Program-made: the position numbers and the translations under genes
Notes under the pieces: model-generated
What the model was told of the DNA's origin: nothing
The model's database searches: none
What the model saw: the letters and a program-made list of their open reading frames with translations, nothing else
Assembly: GCF_004664715.2 (NCBI RefSeq)
Contig: NC_051065.1
Location: 146,951,487 to 147,015,486, forward strand
Direction of reading: 5' to 3'
Source: Peromyscus leucopus
Taxonomy: Eukaryota > Chordata > Mammalia > Rodentia > Cricetidae
DNA: 64,000 nucleotides
Part shown: positions 13,534-25,551 of the stretch, piece after piece
Layout: every line of letters starts with the position of its first letter
How positions within the stretch are numbered: the first letter of the stretch is position 1

Positions 13534-15128
13534 TTTTTCAGGTAAACTTTGGAAGTTATTCAAAACTATTCCCATGTGTTTTACATTCAATGTCTAAAAT
13601 GCTTTTTGATATTTAAGTCTCTTAGTTAATACTATTCATCCCCATTCCAAGCACCAGCTTCATTGCTGGGATAATTGTCTCAGGCTGAACCTACCCTTGT
13701 CCAAAACATACAAATAGCAAATTCATCCATGGAGAGTTGGGAGTCAAATTGAGTATCATATCTGCCTCACCTGTGTGTAATGATGGACGCTAAAGACAGT
13801 CATGTGCTTGTCTATAGTTTTCCTTATGAACTCAATCTTTACACATAAAAGAAACACCATCTAGATAGATGTCAGGGTCCTGTCTCTAGAACTGTTTTAC
13901 TCACCACGCCACCTTAGTGCAGAGCAAAAGCCTCTCATAGGTCTAGGAAGTGCTGGGATTTTCTCTTTTAGTTGTTGGTTGGGATATGTTGCATAGCGAT
14001 GCAAAACTGTTGCCAGCTTGCCCTGGCCATGCTTTTCTTAGCATTTTGGGGTTCTTTGGGTCACATGACTGCTGAGCTGATTCATTCCTGAGGAAAACAA
14101 CTCCAGTAGGATAATCTTTCTCCTACTTTTTGGATACACTTATACAATAATAGCTCATATATCTGAGACAGCCCTTCACATATAGCCCAGGAAGGGCTGG
14201 ACTCCTTAGCCAGCCCAAACTAGCTCATACTCACCATCCTCCTGGTTCTGCCTCCTGAGTGCAGGGATTGCAGATGTTCAGGACCATTCCAGGCTACAAG
14301 TGCAGTTCTAAGGAATGACTTCCTGGAAAGGAGAAATGGGCACTTTGCCTTTAGAAGGCTCTGAAATGAGGCAGAAGTGGGTTTTAATGAAAAACTTCAT
14401 ATCCATCCATAAACACATCCCCTAAGCACATCTACCTTAAAATTGTGGCCAAGCAGGCTGTTTGGTATAATCCATTCTATTTGTAGATAAGTTTATGTGA
14501 TGGAACTATTTTATATAATACCATATCAGAAAATAAAGCAGACATTTTGACAATGCTCTTTTGAATTAATACTTTCAGCAGAAATGTTTTTATTTTTCAT
14601 TCATGGTGGTGTGTGCCTGTAATCCCAGCACTTGGGAGGCAGAGGCAGGGAACTTTCTATAGTTCTGAATTCAGTCTGGTCCACCCAGAGAGTTCCAGGG
14701 CTACATAGTGAGATTCTGTCTCAAAATAATTACCTGGGTGGAGTAGCCTGGGCTGGTAACTGTGGTCTCTTAAGAGTTTGTAGAAAATCCATTCAGGCCC
14801 TTCTGGCTTTTGAAATCTTCATTGAGAAGTCAGGTGTTATTCTAATAGGTCTGCCTTTATATGTTACTTTGTATTTTTCCCCTGAGCTTTTAATATTCTT
14901 TCTTTGTTCCATATGTTTAGTGTTTTGATTACTATGTATTGTGGGGAGTATTTTTTCTGATCCAGTCTGTTTGGTGTTCTGCTTCTTGTATCTTGACAGG
15001 CAGGTCCTTCTTTAGGTTGGAGACATTTTCTTCTGTGATTTTTGCTAAAAATATTTTTTGTGCCTTTGACCAGGGTTTCTTTTACATAGGATTCCAGATT
15101 CCAGATTTCCTAGATGTTTTGTGCCTGG

Positions 15129-15178
<50 letters not shown>

Positions 15179-15553
15179 TTTAATGTTTTCTTTGACTGCC
15201 ATGTCCATTTTTTCTACCTCATCTTCAGTGTCTGAGATTCTCTCCTTCATGTGCTCTGATGTTGAGGCTTATTTCTGAGGTTTTGTTTGACTTCCTGAAT
15301 TGCAAATTTCCAGTTGTATCTCTGGGCTTTACTTAGTAATTCTATTACTACTTTAATGTCGTGTATTGTTTTTGTTATTTTATTCCACCGTGTGTGTTTT
15401 CACAGACTTTGAACTCAGTGGTAGATTTTTTTTTCTCATATTGCTTTATTTGGGCATTTAAAAATCTGATTGGTCTTTTGCTTATATATTATGGCTTCCA
15501 ATTTTGTGTTTTTTATGGGATTTCTCTCTGTGTCAGTTGTGTCTGTGTGTCTT

Positions 15554-15587
<34 letters not shown>

Positions 15588-18500
15588 TGTGTGTCTTTCT
15601 TGTGCTTTTCTTCTATTTTCAATTCTGTCCTTTAAGGAAAAAATTGCATGTTTATTTTCTAAAGAATGAGAGAAGGAAGGTGTGGAGTTGGGTAGGTAGG
15701 GAGGTTCTGGGAAGAGATGGGGAGAAGAAACCATGATCAGAATATATTGTGTGAAAAATTATTTTCAGTTAAAAAATGCAAGTACAGAATAAAATTAGCT
15801 CATAAAGACTACAAAAATGTCCACTTTGGCCACAGTTAAATAATTGGAAAATAAATCTTATCTTCTCCAGTTCATTCCTACTCAGTGAGTGCTGAGAAGT
15901 TTGGATGCTTGAGTTGGAGCATCAGCTTATACTCTGCTTTCTTAATAATTAATAAATGATAGTTAAGGTTCTTGAATGTTTGATACTTGGTAAAAAAAAA
16001 ATTAATAAGAAGTAACATTTGTGAAACAATTTTCCTGAGTTAAGTACTGTTTAAAATGCTTCAGAGATATTATGTGATTAAACAACCCGTGAGGTCAGCG
16101 CTGCCCAAAGAACAGTAAATGCTATAATTATAATGAGTAAGCAATTCCGGCTAGCAGCCTCAAATCCTTGGAGTTGTATATAACATGTCTCCTTAATCTT
16201 ATTTGTCTCACCTTGTGGTCACACTTCTCATTCCATTTGTGTCACAGAAAAAATGTGGGGATGTTGCCCAAGTCACTGGAAGTCCTTTGGCTCCAGCTGC
16301 TACCTCATTTCTACCAATGAGAACATCTGGAGCATCAGTGAGCAGAAATGCATTGAGATGGGGGCTCATTTGGTGGTGATCAACACTGAAGCCGAGCAGG
16401 TAGCTCTTTCTCATTTTTCAAGCCTTTTAGTTGTAGGAAGATGTAGCCAAATTTACTAAACTTGATCATTTTTAATTTATCATTAATTAACTAATTAATT
16501 AATTTTTCCCAGCCTGACTATAGTTTCCCCTCCCTTCGTCCTCTCCTCCCAGCCCCTCCCTACCATCTTCCCTCTTCACCCCCATCTACCCCTTCTCTTT
16601 TCTCTTCAGAAAAGGGCAGGCCTCCCATGTATATCAGCCAACCATGGCAATCAAGTTGCAGTAAGACTAGGCACACCCTCTCCTATTAAGGCTGGACAAG
16701 GCAATCCAGCAGGAGGAAAGGGTCCCAAAAGCAGGTAACAGAGCTAGAGACAGCCTGCTGCCACTGTTAGGAGTTACACAAGAAGACCAAGCTACACAAC
16801 TGTAGCACATGTGCAGAGGGAACGGTTAGTAGTGATTAGTATGTTCACTCCATTGTAGAAAATCCCCTAGATCTCCTTTGCCTTGCAAGATTAGAAGTCC
16901 TTGAACAAAGACTGCTCACTTCCCAATCCATAAGACTCTGGCAATCACTCCTTTACTTCCTGTTTTTATGCTTTTGATTATTTTAGATTCTTTATGTTAG
17001 TGTATTATTATTGTGTACACCTGTATGTGTGTGTGTGTGTGTGTTTGTCTAGCTTATTTCATTTGACATGGTATCCCCAAGGTTCATCCATATTGTAATA
17101 TATGACAGAATTTTCTTCCATTTTAAGTCTGAATATTCCATTATACATATATTTTCTTTCTTTGTTTTATATGATTTTTCCCTGGGTATCTTAAGGTGTA
17201 ACTGACAGAAAAAATGAATGTATTTCCAGTGTACAATGTGATTACTTGTCATATGTGTGCATTGTGAATGAACTGCTCAAACCCATTACATGTGGGTATG
17301 TATGTGTGTGGTGAGAACACTTAAAATACCACTTTCCCTCCACTCATTGAGTGATTCTCATATAGATTGTTCTCACTCTGTGGCTGTGGTTCTCATATAG
17401 ATTGTTCCCACTCCATGGCTGTGGTTCTCATATAAATTGTTCCCACTCCATGGCTGTGGTTCTCATATAGACTGTTCCCACTCCATGGCTGTGGTTCTCA
17501 TATAGATTGTTCCCACTCCATGGCTGTGGTTCTCATATAGATTGCTCCCACTCCATGGCTGTGGTTCTCATATAGACTGTTCCCACTCCATGACTGTTAT
17601 GAATAGTGCAATGAATGTAGCTGTATAATATTTCCTTTAGATCCTGATTTTTTAAAAATTCTTCATTATTTCACAATTTCATTCATATATAATGTTCTTT
17701 GATCAAAACAAACTTCATCGTTTTCTCTTATTCCCTTCCTCTCCCACTGCACCCCCTCTTCCTTACAAATTTTCCTCTCTATCTTATTTTTGTGGGTGAG
17801 ACTCATATTTCAATAGCATTGCCTGCATGAGCCTGAGTGTGCAACCACCTCTGAGAAATATGACTCCTTTTATACCAACAACTATAAACTGCCCATAGCT
17901 CCTCAGGGAGGGTTAGGGTCTTACTAGCCCTTCCCACACCCATGGTGGAACGTTGATGGCCCCAGTCTTGTGTGTATGTTTCTTGGGTAGCCACTGCTAT
18001 TGTGAGTTTCAGCTCTCATATTCTTTTCTCTCTGTCATGTTCACTGAGCTTGGGGTGTTGTGATGTAGCTGTCCCATTGCAGAGCACTGATCATCACCCA
18101 CTGTAAAGAGGAGATTTTCTGAAGCCTCTGTGGCCTTCCTGATTACTATCTTACAAGGAGGAACCTCAGACAAAACACTAGGATTTTTGTTTAATAATTT
18201 ACAGAGCAGCTATGCCCATGGAGGTTAACTCCCTTCAAACTCCATTTTAAAATTGTACTTTTAATTGGCTTACACAACAGCAGGTTTCCACATGACTTTT
18301 TCACCCATCCTTAGTTTTGGTTAGCCCTCCCCATCTATGCATCTCCCTCATCGCCCACCACACTCTCACTCAAACCTTTAAGTTCCAGTATTTATCTACT
18401 TTCATACTCCCTTACTTCTGCTATTCCTCCTCCTTGAAGACATTCCCTCCCTTTCCCATCAATGGTCCCTTTCTAGTTTCCTGGACACTGCAGATATTCT

Positions 18501-19890
18501 AAATTAAATACACAAATCTTAAAAATCCAAGATAAGATCTCCATAGAGATAGAACATTTGGCTTACCTATATTGCCTCACTAATTTTTTCCCACTCCATT
18601 AATTTACCTGCAAATTTTACAGTTTCATTTTCTTTACAATTCCATAATGTATATGTATCATATTTTTATTATCCACTTTCAGTTGATGGACATCTAGACC
18701 AATCCCATTTTCTAGCTACTATGCATAGAGCAGCAATGAACATGGATGAGTAAACACCTCTGTAATAGAGTCCTCTGGGTATGTGCCCAAGAGTAATATA
18801 GTTGAGTCACATGGCATTTATAGTTTCAATGTTTTGAGAAACCTCCACACTCCTCTCCATAGTGGCTGCACCAGTTTATACTTACACCACCGAAAATAAG
18901 TATTTCTCTTTCCCCATATCCTTGTCAGTATTTATTGTCATTTGTTTTCTTGATTACAGCTGCTCTGATTGGGGTGATTCTGAATCCCAAACTAGTTTTA
19001 ATTTGCATTTCCCTGATGACTAGTGAAGCTGAACGCTTTTAATCTGTTAATTTTGTACATGAGTACACTGTATTTGTAGCATTTCTAACCTTTCCTGTTC
19101 CTTATTCCTTCTGTTAAACATCTTTTAATGTTTCTGTTGGTCATTTGTATATTTTTTGTGAAAATGTCAGCTCAATATTCCCCCCCCACACACACACACA
19201 CTTTTCAATTTCTTCCACTTTTGTTGGTTTATAGGTATTCTTTATTTATTTTGGATATTAGTCCCTTATCAGGTATATGGCTTGCAAATGTCTTCTCCAG
19301 TACCATTGGTTGCTTTTTTATTTGCTGATTTTTTTTCTTTGTTGTGAAAAAGCTTTTTGGTTTGATGTATTCCTTTGTCTATTTTTGTTTTGTTATCTGT
19401 TCTTTTTGGTATCATGTCCCAGAATACATTGTTAATTCCAACGCAATGAGGCTGTTACCTTGGGTTTTCTTCCAAAGTTTACAGTTTTGCACCATTCATT
19501 AAGGTCTTTGAAGCACTTTGAATTGACTTTTGTCTGAAGTATGAGGGAAGGGACTATCTCCATTCTTTCCCCACAACATTCATTCCCAGCATATTTGTCA
19601 AATAGTCTGTCCTTTTCCCATCATGTGATCTTGGTACTTGGCCAGAGAGCATTTGACTACACATAGGAGTTTACTTACACACTCCAGGAAAAAGGAATCT
19701 CTCCACTCACTTGTGTGTTCTTTGATTTTCTCAGTCAATGTCTTCTAGTTTTCAGAATACATTGTTTTGCTTCCTGAGTAAGTTGGCTGTCCTCTAGGTT
19801 AAGCTTATTCTTAGATTTTTTTTTATTCTTTTTGATGCTTTTGGAAAGAGTTATTCTCTCACTTGCTTTTCAGATTGGTTTTGTTGTTGC

Positions 19891-19921
<31 letters not shown>

Positions 19922-22900
19922 AGTGTGAAGAAATGGTGTTAATTTTTGTATGTTGATTTTGTATCCTGTAATTTTGCTGAATTTGCTAAAGACTCAAGAA
20001 AACCATTGATGTATCTCTAGAGTTCAAAGGCCTGAGAACCAGAGTCATCAGAAGGCTATTTCTACCTGAGCAGACAGTCAGGAAGCAAAGTAAGAGGAGC
20101 TCCTCTTAACGTTGCCTTGTGTTCTATTCAGGCTGTCAAATGTTTGGATAATGCCCACCCACTCAGCAAGCTAGCTTACTGAGATCACAGATCCCATGGA
20201 AACACATCACAAATAGACTCAGAGATGACATTTTAATCTGGGTGTCCCTTGGCCTTGCTAGGTAGAGACACAGAATCTAATATCATTTTAAAAGAGATTA
20301 AAATATAAAAATAATCTCATGAAATTAGGGATGATCCTTTTAACTGGTGAAGAATGAGTGATGAGGGTTCCTGGGCTAGGGCCTTCTGGCCTTGCAAGAG
20401 TGTTGGCATTTCGGGTTCCTGTGCTATTGTTTCAAATGGCCATCCTTTCACTTGTGTTTACTTCTACTTCATATGGCTGAGACATTCCCAGTCATTAACT
20501 CCCTTTCATCCATACAGAATTTCATCACCCAACAGCTGAATAGGTCACTTGCTTACTTCCTGGGGCTTTCTGACCCACAAGGTAATAACAAATGGCAATG
20601 GATCAATAATACTCCTTTCAGTCAAAACGTCAGGTGAGTGAAGTCCTAGGTTAATGAACCATTGGGACTATTTACATTGATAATTGACGGAAATTTTGCT
20701 AGCAGTGACTATTAATATTAATGATTATAACAGATTAAGTTCTCACTAAATGCATGAATAATCTAAAGTTTCATGAAGCTTCTCTTTTAGAAACCCGCTT
20801 TACATATGAAATATTGAATAATAACTTCAAGATCAATCAACCAATAAAATGAGAAACTGCATTTAACCCAATGTCTACCTAAAGATGATGTTCTCAGCCA
20901 TTAGATTTTTTCTGCCTTTAAACACAAGTAGAAACTTAAATTAATTTATTGCTCTCTAGTAAATAAAATTTAAAATAACTGGATAAGAATCATGACAAAT
21001 ATATCAGAATAATTTCATAATACTTTTTGTTATTTTTAAATGAATTTATTGATATATTACCTTATTTTATCCTCATGCAATCCTGTGAGTAATTTTGAAA
21101 CTTTTACTAAATTTGTTTCTATTTTTTATGATTTCCATTTTTATACATAAAAAATTTAAAATCAAAAGACATTAACTTTCTTGATCAGGGTCAAAGTGAA
21201 TTAGAAGTATTAAATAAGTATTTTATTTATTTCTTTTTTTCCTCTTATTAAACATAGATTTTTTTTCTCACACAATATAATCTGATTATAGCTTCCCTTC
21301 CCTCCACTCCTCCAAGTTCCTCCACACATCCTCTCCCATCTGTGTCTACTCCCTTTCTGTCTCTCATTAGAAAAGAACAGGTTTCTAGGAGATAATATTC
21401 AAACATGACTAACGGTGGCTTAGAGTCCAGCTCTGCAAGGCCACCTCTGGGGTTCAGGTCAGAAGCCACAGCAAAGTGAAAGGAAGGTGGATCTTTCTAC
21501 TCTGAGGGAATAACACACCTGTGCTCTTCCGGTCCTGTCACTTTACTGTCCTGCCTCAGTTCTAACTCTCTTGTCCTAACTGTCTAGAATTTCTTAGCTC
21601 TAATTCTCTGTCCCAATCCTAATTCCTATTCCAATTCTCTCTAGCTTCTTCTTCATCTAGCTTAAATGCACTTTTTCAGGAGGCCTGAAGCAATTACAAA
21701 GGTTACATCCCATTGGGTAAATGATAAGGGCAGAGCCATTTACCATGGCAACACAAAGTTTCAAGGTTTCAGGAGAACGACTGTGATAAGAGCCCAGTGG
21801 CACTGTGCCAGGTTAGATAAGCTTGAGGCATAGGTCCTTTATCAGCCAGACTTGGCAAGTGCAGACTTGGCATGTTTTTCTTAGGTGCTTTGTGTTGATA
21901 ACCTTGGACCCTGTGCATCTGTAAAGTTTTGAGCTTATGATCTGTTTACAAAAGATTTTAGTTTATTTTGAACTTGCTCTGAGGTAAAAAATGAGCCACT
22001 TGTGTGCAGTTTGTCCTAGACTGAGGAGAAACTGCTGTTTTCCTGCACCAGTCTAAGTAAGGAACAAAGCAAGCTTTTAAGTGTCCACAGTCTTCATGGG
22101 ACAGTAGATCTAGTTATGAAGCATATCCTAGCTGTTTTCCATATGTCAAAACCATACTACCCCATGAGAAGTCATCTTCCTGACCATCCATGGATATATG
22201 TGCCCAATAGATGGAATATATACATGAGATAAACACACCAGCAGTGGGAAAACACCCATAGCTGTTCTTAGGGAAGAAATGAAATGGCATATTAGAGAAA
22301 TTACAGACAGGAGCAACTGGTTATTTATAGTCAGTAGCTCCATGGCCTTGCTAGGTACAGCTTTCCATCAAGAGAGTCTGGTGGTCGACCTGCTGAACAC
22401 TAGTTGTCACCTGCTGTATACTCCCATGGTCTCTTGCTACCAGCAGCTCTCAGCACATATCAAAATAAAATATAATAAGATAAAATGAAACCATCACATT
22501 GAAGTTGGACAATCCAAGCCAACAGGAAAATAAAAGAACTCCAATAGAAGGCACAAGAATCAGAGACCTACTCCTTTACAGAGTTATAAATAAATCGCAG
22601 AAAAGTACTAGACTGAAAGCTGTAGTGTACATGCAGAGGACTTAGGGTAGACCCATGCAGGCCCTGTGCATGCTGCTTCAGAACTCTGTGAGTTCATATG
22701 AGTCTTGCTCATGTTGATCTAGAGAGCTTTGTTCTCCTGGTGTCCTTCTTCCCCTCTGTCTCCCCAATTCCTTCTGCCTTCTCTTTCATATTGGCTTCAC
22801 TGAGCTCTGAGGGGAGGGATTTGATGGAGACATCTTGTTTAGAGCTGTGTGGTCCAAGGTCTCTCTCTGTGTAATGTCTTGCTGTGGGATTCTGTATCTG

Positions 22901-23579
22901 TTCTCATCTGAAGCCTTTCTGATGATGGCTGAGTAAAGTCCCAATCTATGAGTACAGTAGTAGAATATCATTAGGAGTCATTTTATTGTTACATATTTTT
23001 AAGACCACTAGTACTTGGTTTTTACCCTAGTTAAAAAATTATTTTAATTCAAAAAGTAAGGCCCATCCCCTACTTCTGACCCCTCCTATAGTCTTAAAAG
23101 GAGGCAGATAACTCACATTCAGAGTTAGGAGGCAGCCTTTATAAAGCCAAAGAAAGAACAACTTTTACTAACTTGTATCCTGACGAGAGATTTGTGAAGA
23201 AGAGAAAGGAAATTTTGGATTGCAGGGGAAAGGTCAAAGTTTACCACATTGGGGGAAAAATATATGTAAAGCTGCCCATATTTGGCATTTTAGAAGTGGG
23301 TTGCATGAGAAAGGGGAGAAAATGCTGGAATCTTCTCTCATCCTCAGCTCTGTTCCATTCAACCTTAAATGCCATCTTTCAAGCAACTGCTATGCACTCA
23401 TGGAGTAGTTATTTCTGTCTTTTGTTTCCTGCAGGTTCTGGCACCCCCGTGAGCCCAATTTGCCTGAAGAACGATGCGCTTCAATTGTTTTCTGGCATCC
23501 TCTGAATTGGGGCTGGAATGATGTTTTCTGTGATAGTAAATATAATTCAATATGTGAAATGAAGAAGACTTACTTATGA
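11325..23579 (+). CDS. Clec4n: Clec4n (Dectin-2), complete six-exon gene
   Basis: C-type lectin receptor of dendritic cells and macrophages that binds alpha-mannans of fungi and signals through the FcRgamma chain and Syk. Coding exons are 11325-11349, 11759-11848, 13083-13184, 16248-16399, 20518-20633 and 23435-23579. All junctions are GT-AG with matching phase (1,1,1,0,2), giving 209 residues plus TGA, the mouse length. Order of parts: short cytoplasmic tail (1-19), transmembrane helix (about 20-42), stalk, carbohydrate-recognition domain (about 78-204). The domain has EPN at 168-170 (calcium and mannose-type sugar binding), WND at 189-191 and the expected cysteines (78, 79, 90, 107, 176, 194, 202). 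Sequons lie at Asn131 and Asn153. There is no arginine inside the membrane helix, as expected for Dectin-2. The start has a strong Kozak context (A at -3, G at +4). Human orthologue: CLEC6A. Identity rests on remembered family sequence, but the match is close along its length. Confidence 0.96.
11759..11848 (+). CDS. Clec4n: Clec4n exon 2 (transmembrane segment)
   Basis: Acceptor CTGACAG, donor GTAAGT; 90 bp, phase 1 to 1. Encodes [10 protein letters not shown] and the membrane helix [19 protein letters not shown], nearly the mouse Dectin-2 helix. Confidence 0.96.
13083..13184 (+). CDS. Clec4n: Clec4n exon 3 (stalk)
   Basis: Acceptor TCTTCACAG, donor GTGAAG; 102 bp. Encodes the neck, from VTYQF through [16 protein letters not shown]. 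Microsatellites begin 19 bases after the donor. Confidence 0.95.
13203..13255. repeat. (GA)n microsatellite in Clec4n intron 3
   Basis: About 26 GA units, starting 18 bases past the exon 3 donor. Confidence 0.95.
13289..13335. repeat. (GT)n microsatellite in Clec4n intron 3
   Basis: About 23 GT units. Confidence 0.95.
13459..13532. repeat. (AC)n(GA)n microsatellite in Clec4n intron 3
   Basis: A short AC run passes into a GA run of about 30 units with one interruption. Confidence 0.95.
14606..14737 (+). mobile_element. Old B1 SINE in Clec4n intron 3
   Basis: Sense B1 core with GTAATCCCAGCACTTGGGAG and GAGATTCTGTCTCAAAAT. It lacks the cricetid-type tail block, so it belongs to an older subfamily. 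Confidence 0.8.
14760..15660 (-). mobile_element. L1 ORF1-region fragment, antisense, in Clec4n intron 3
   Basis: The + strand parallels the ORF1 portion of the full-length L1 at 44590-45010 (same order of blocks, for example GTGTCTGAGATTCTCTCC). It is broken by a 45-base poly(T) at 15131-15175 and a CT/GT run at 15552-15594. Decayed, non-coding. Confidence 0.65.
16248..16399 (+). CDS. Clec4n: Clec4n exon 4 (lectin domain, first part)
   Basis: Acceptor GTGTCACAG, donor GTAGCT; 152 bp, ending in phase 0. Encodes [20 protein letters not shown] and then the conserved [15 protein letters not shown] helix of the C-type lectin fold. Confidence 0.96.
16450..16860 (-). mobile_element. L1 3' UTR fragment, antisense, in Clec4n intron 4
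   Basis: Pyrimidine-rich block followed by AGAAAAGGGCAGGCCTCCCA and the CCACTGTTAGGAGTTACACAAGAA segment. Similar tails occur at 21240 and 60590. Confidence 0.6.
16960..17340 (-). mobile_element. Old L1 fragment, antisense
   Basis: Contains GGTTCATCCATATTGTAATATATGACAGAA-like sequence typical of an antisense L1 3' region. Strongly diverged. Confidence 0.45.
17355..17599. repeat. 35-bp minisatellite, seven copies, Clec4n intron 4
   Basis: Seven head-to-tail copies, each exactly 35 bases, with unit starting TTCTCATATAGATTGTTCCC at 17355, 17390, 17425, 17460, 17495, 17530 and 17565. Copies differ by a few substitutions and no indels. The first and last are the most diverged. Confidence 0.95.
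18560..20030 (-). mobile_element. Old L1 ORF2 fragment, antisense, in Clec4n intron 4
   Basis: The + strand follows the reverse of L1 ORF2 3' half in order: the region around the stamped phrase CACATGGCATTTATAGTTTC, then TTTCCCTGATGACTAGTGAAG, then the TTATCAGGTATATGGCTTGCAAATG block. Includes a (GTT)n run at 19880-19920. Decayed. Confidence 0.7.
20518..20633 (+). CDS. Clec4n: Clec4n exon 5 (lectin domain, middle)
   Basis: Acceptor CATACAG, donor GTGAGT; 116 bp, ending in phase 2. Encodes [20 protein letters not shown] and [13 protein letters not shown], the conserved GLSD/WQW core. Confidence 0.97.
21240..21480 (-). mobile_element. L1 3' UTR fragment, antisense, in Clec4n intron 5
   Basis: Same tail family as 16450 and 60590: pyrimidine-rich block, then AGAAAAGAACAGGTTTCTAGG. 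The rest of intron 5 (21481-23434) shows no gene. Confidence 0.55.
23435..23579 (+). CDS. Clec4n: Clec4n exon 6 (sugar-binding end and stop)
   Basis: Acceptor TTGTTTCCTGCAG; TGA at 23577-23579. Encodes [14 protein letters not shown] with the EPN motif, then [19 protein letters not shown] with the WND motif. The end MKKTYL parallels the mouse end. Confidence 0.97.
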
Positions 23580-23693
23580 GTGGCATTTTATTCATTCATA
23601 CCCTGGAAGCCTTTTGGCATGTGCACATGACCATAGCCATTCTCTTTCTAGATGTTCCTTTTCACTGATGACAGAATGTGTCCTTCCTCTCTG

Positions 23694-24485
23694 TGATGGT
23701 TAGACTCTTGTCAACTAGACCCAAATAGAGTCACCTGGGAAGAGGGATCCCCAGCTAAGGAATTACCTCCATCAAACTGACTTGTCATCATGTCTGTGGG
23801 GCATTTTCTGGGTTAATGATTGTTGTAAGAGGGTCCAATGGGTACTGGGTAGGTGGTCATGGGTTGTGTAAGAAAGCAAGCTGAGAAAGGCATGGCGAGC
23901 AAGCCAGTAAGCATCCTCCCTCAATCTCTGCACCAGGTTCCTGCCCTAGGTTCTTGCTCTGGCTTCTTTCTATGATGAACTGTTGTTACTTTGCTGTGGG
24001 ATGGTCTGTATGTCAAATTGCTCTGATTGGTCAATAAATAAAACACTGAATGGCCAGTGGCCAGGCAGGAAGTAGGTGGGACAAGGAGAGAGGAGAATTC
24101 TGGGAAGCGGAAGGCTGAGGCACAGAGACACTGCCAGCCGCCGCCATGATAAGAAGCATGTGAAGACACCGGTAAGCCACAAGCCACGTGGCAAGGTATA
24201 GATTTATGGAAATGGATTAATCTAAGCTATAAGAACAGTTAGCAAGAAGCCTGCCACGGCCATACAGTTTGTAAGCAATATAAGTCTCTGTGTTTACTTG
24301 GTTGGGTCTGAGCAACTGTGGGACTGGCAGGTGACAAAGATTTGTCCTGACTGTGGGCAAGGCAGGAAAACTCTAGCTACATTACTTGAAAATATAAGAT
24401 AAAACGAACCATTTCCTCCAAGTTGTTCTGGTCAGTGCTGTTGTTATTGGTTTTTGTTTTTCATAACAACAGAGAAGCAAACTAG
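23694..24485 (+). mobile_element. Dispersed rodent repeat split by a solo LTR
   Basis: The left part (23694-23985) and right part (24388-24485) look like two ends of one common rodent interspersed repeat (start CTGTGATGGTTAGACTCTTG, end AGAAGCAAACTAGGAT). The solo LTR 23992-24381 separates them. I recognise the pattern but not a firm family name. Confidence 0.5.
23992..24381 (+). mobile_element. Solo LTR, class II ERV type, 6-bp target duplication
   Basis: 390 bp running from TGCTGTGGGATGG to CTCTAGCTACA, flanked by TTACTT at 23986-23991 and 24382-24387. TG...CA ends with a 6-bp duplication fit a class II (ERVK) LTR. An AATAAA at 24033-24038 is the first one downstream of the Clec4n stop codon. 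Confidence 0.85.
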
Positions 24486-25038
24486 GATTACCCCCTTGTC
24501 CTGTTCTTTCATTTACGATTCATGGTTTTTCTCTCTTCTTCATACTTCCTCAAACATTCCTCTTCCCAGATTGTACTCTTTGGGCTGTTAGATTTGCAAT
24601 ACAGTATTGTTTGAAATCCACTTCATCTTCAGAATGTCATAGAAAAGTCCCCTGGTGAAGGTTGTCACTATGGCTAGAACCACAACCATCCAGGGATCTG
24701 ACAAGAGCTCAAATCTGCTTTCTCCATGGCCTTACTCTCATGGCTGGTATATCGGTACTGATTATTGCCAGTCAGTCCTTCACATAGGGAAGTTTCCGAA
24801 AGGTGACCGGCATGTGCTCAAGTGTGGGAGCCACCTTCCCCTTGAGAAAGTGATGCAAAAAAAAAAAAAAAAATCAAAAGCTGCAGTTTTTAATGAGGCA
24901 GTTTTCAGAACTTACACACAACTGAATAAGATAATACACCAAAGTGTGAATAATGGAAAGAGAGAATCATTTGGGGACCCTCTTGGAGCCTGGTCATCTC
25001 CCCCCACCCTTAAAAATCAAAACAGGTATAACAAGAAG

Positions 25039-25551
25039 TGTGGTGGTATTGTTTTCCCCAGAATATTGTGCACCCTAATAAACGTATCTGGGGTCAGATA
25101 ACAGAACAACCACTAGATACAGAGGCCAGAAAATGGTGGCACACACACCTTTAATCCTAGCAATCCAGAGGCAGAAATACATCTGGATCTCTGTGAGTTC
25201 AAGGCCACATTGGAAACAGCCAGGCATGGTGACACACACCTTTAATCCCAGAAAGTGAGCCTTTAATCCCAGGGAGTGATGGCAGAAAGCAGAAAGGTAT
25301 ATAAGGCTTGAAGACCAGAAACTAGAAGCTTTTAGCCTGGTTAAGCTTTCAGGCTTTCGAGAAGCAGTTCAGCTGAGATCCATTTGGATAAGGACTCAGA
25401 GGCTTCCAATCTGAAGAAACAGGATCAGCTGAGGAATTGGCAAGGTGAGGTGACTGTGGCATGTTCTGCTTCTCTGATCTTTCAGCATTCACCCCAATAC
25501 CTGGCTCCAGATTTGTTTTTATTAATAAGACCATTTAAGAGTCATGCTACA
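25039..25551 (+). mobile_element. LTR-like element containing B1-derived sequence
   Basis: Runs from TGTGGTGGTATTG to GTCATGCTACA, a plausible TG...CA LTR, with an early AATAAA and GGGGTCAGA motif shared with the provirus LTRs. It contains CACACACACCTTTAATCC-type pieces reminiscent of B1. No exact target duplication seen (AAGAAG versus AAAAGG). Confidence 0.5.

Noticed and set aside
17355..17599. Possible CRISPR-like array
   Set aside because: Repeats are contiguous without unique spacers, in a rodent intron; it is a minisatellite.
24655..25101. 148-codon plus-strand ORF
   Set aside because: Contains an A17 run read as lysines and enters an LTR-like repeat; no splice or domain evidence.
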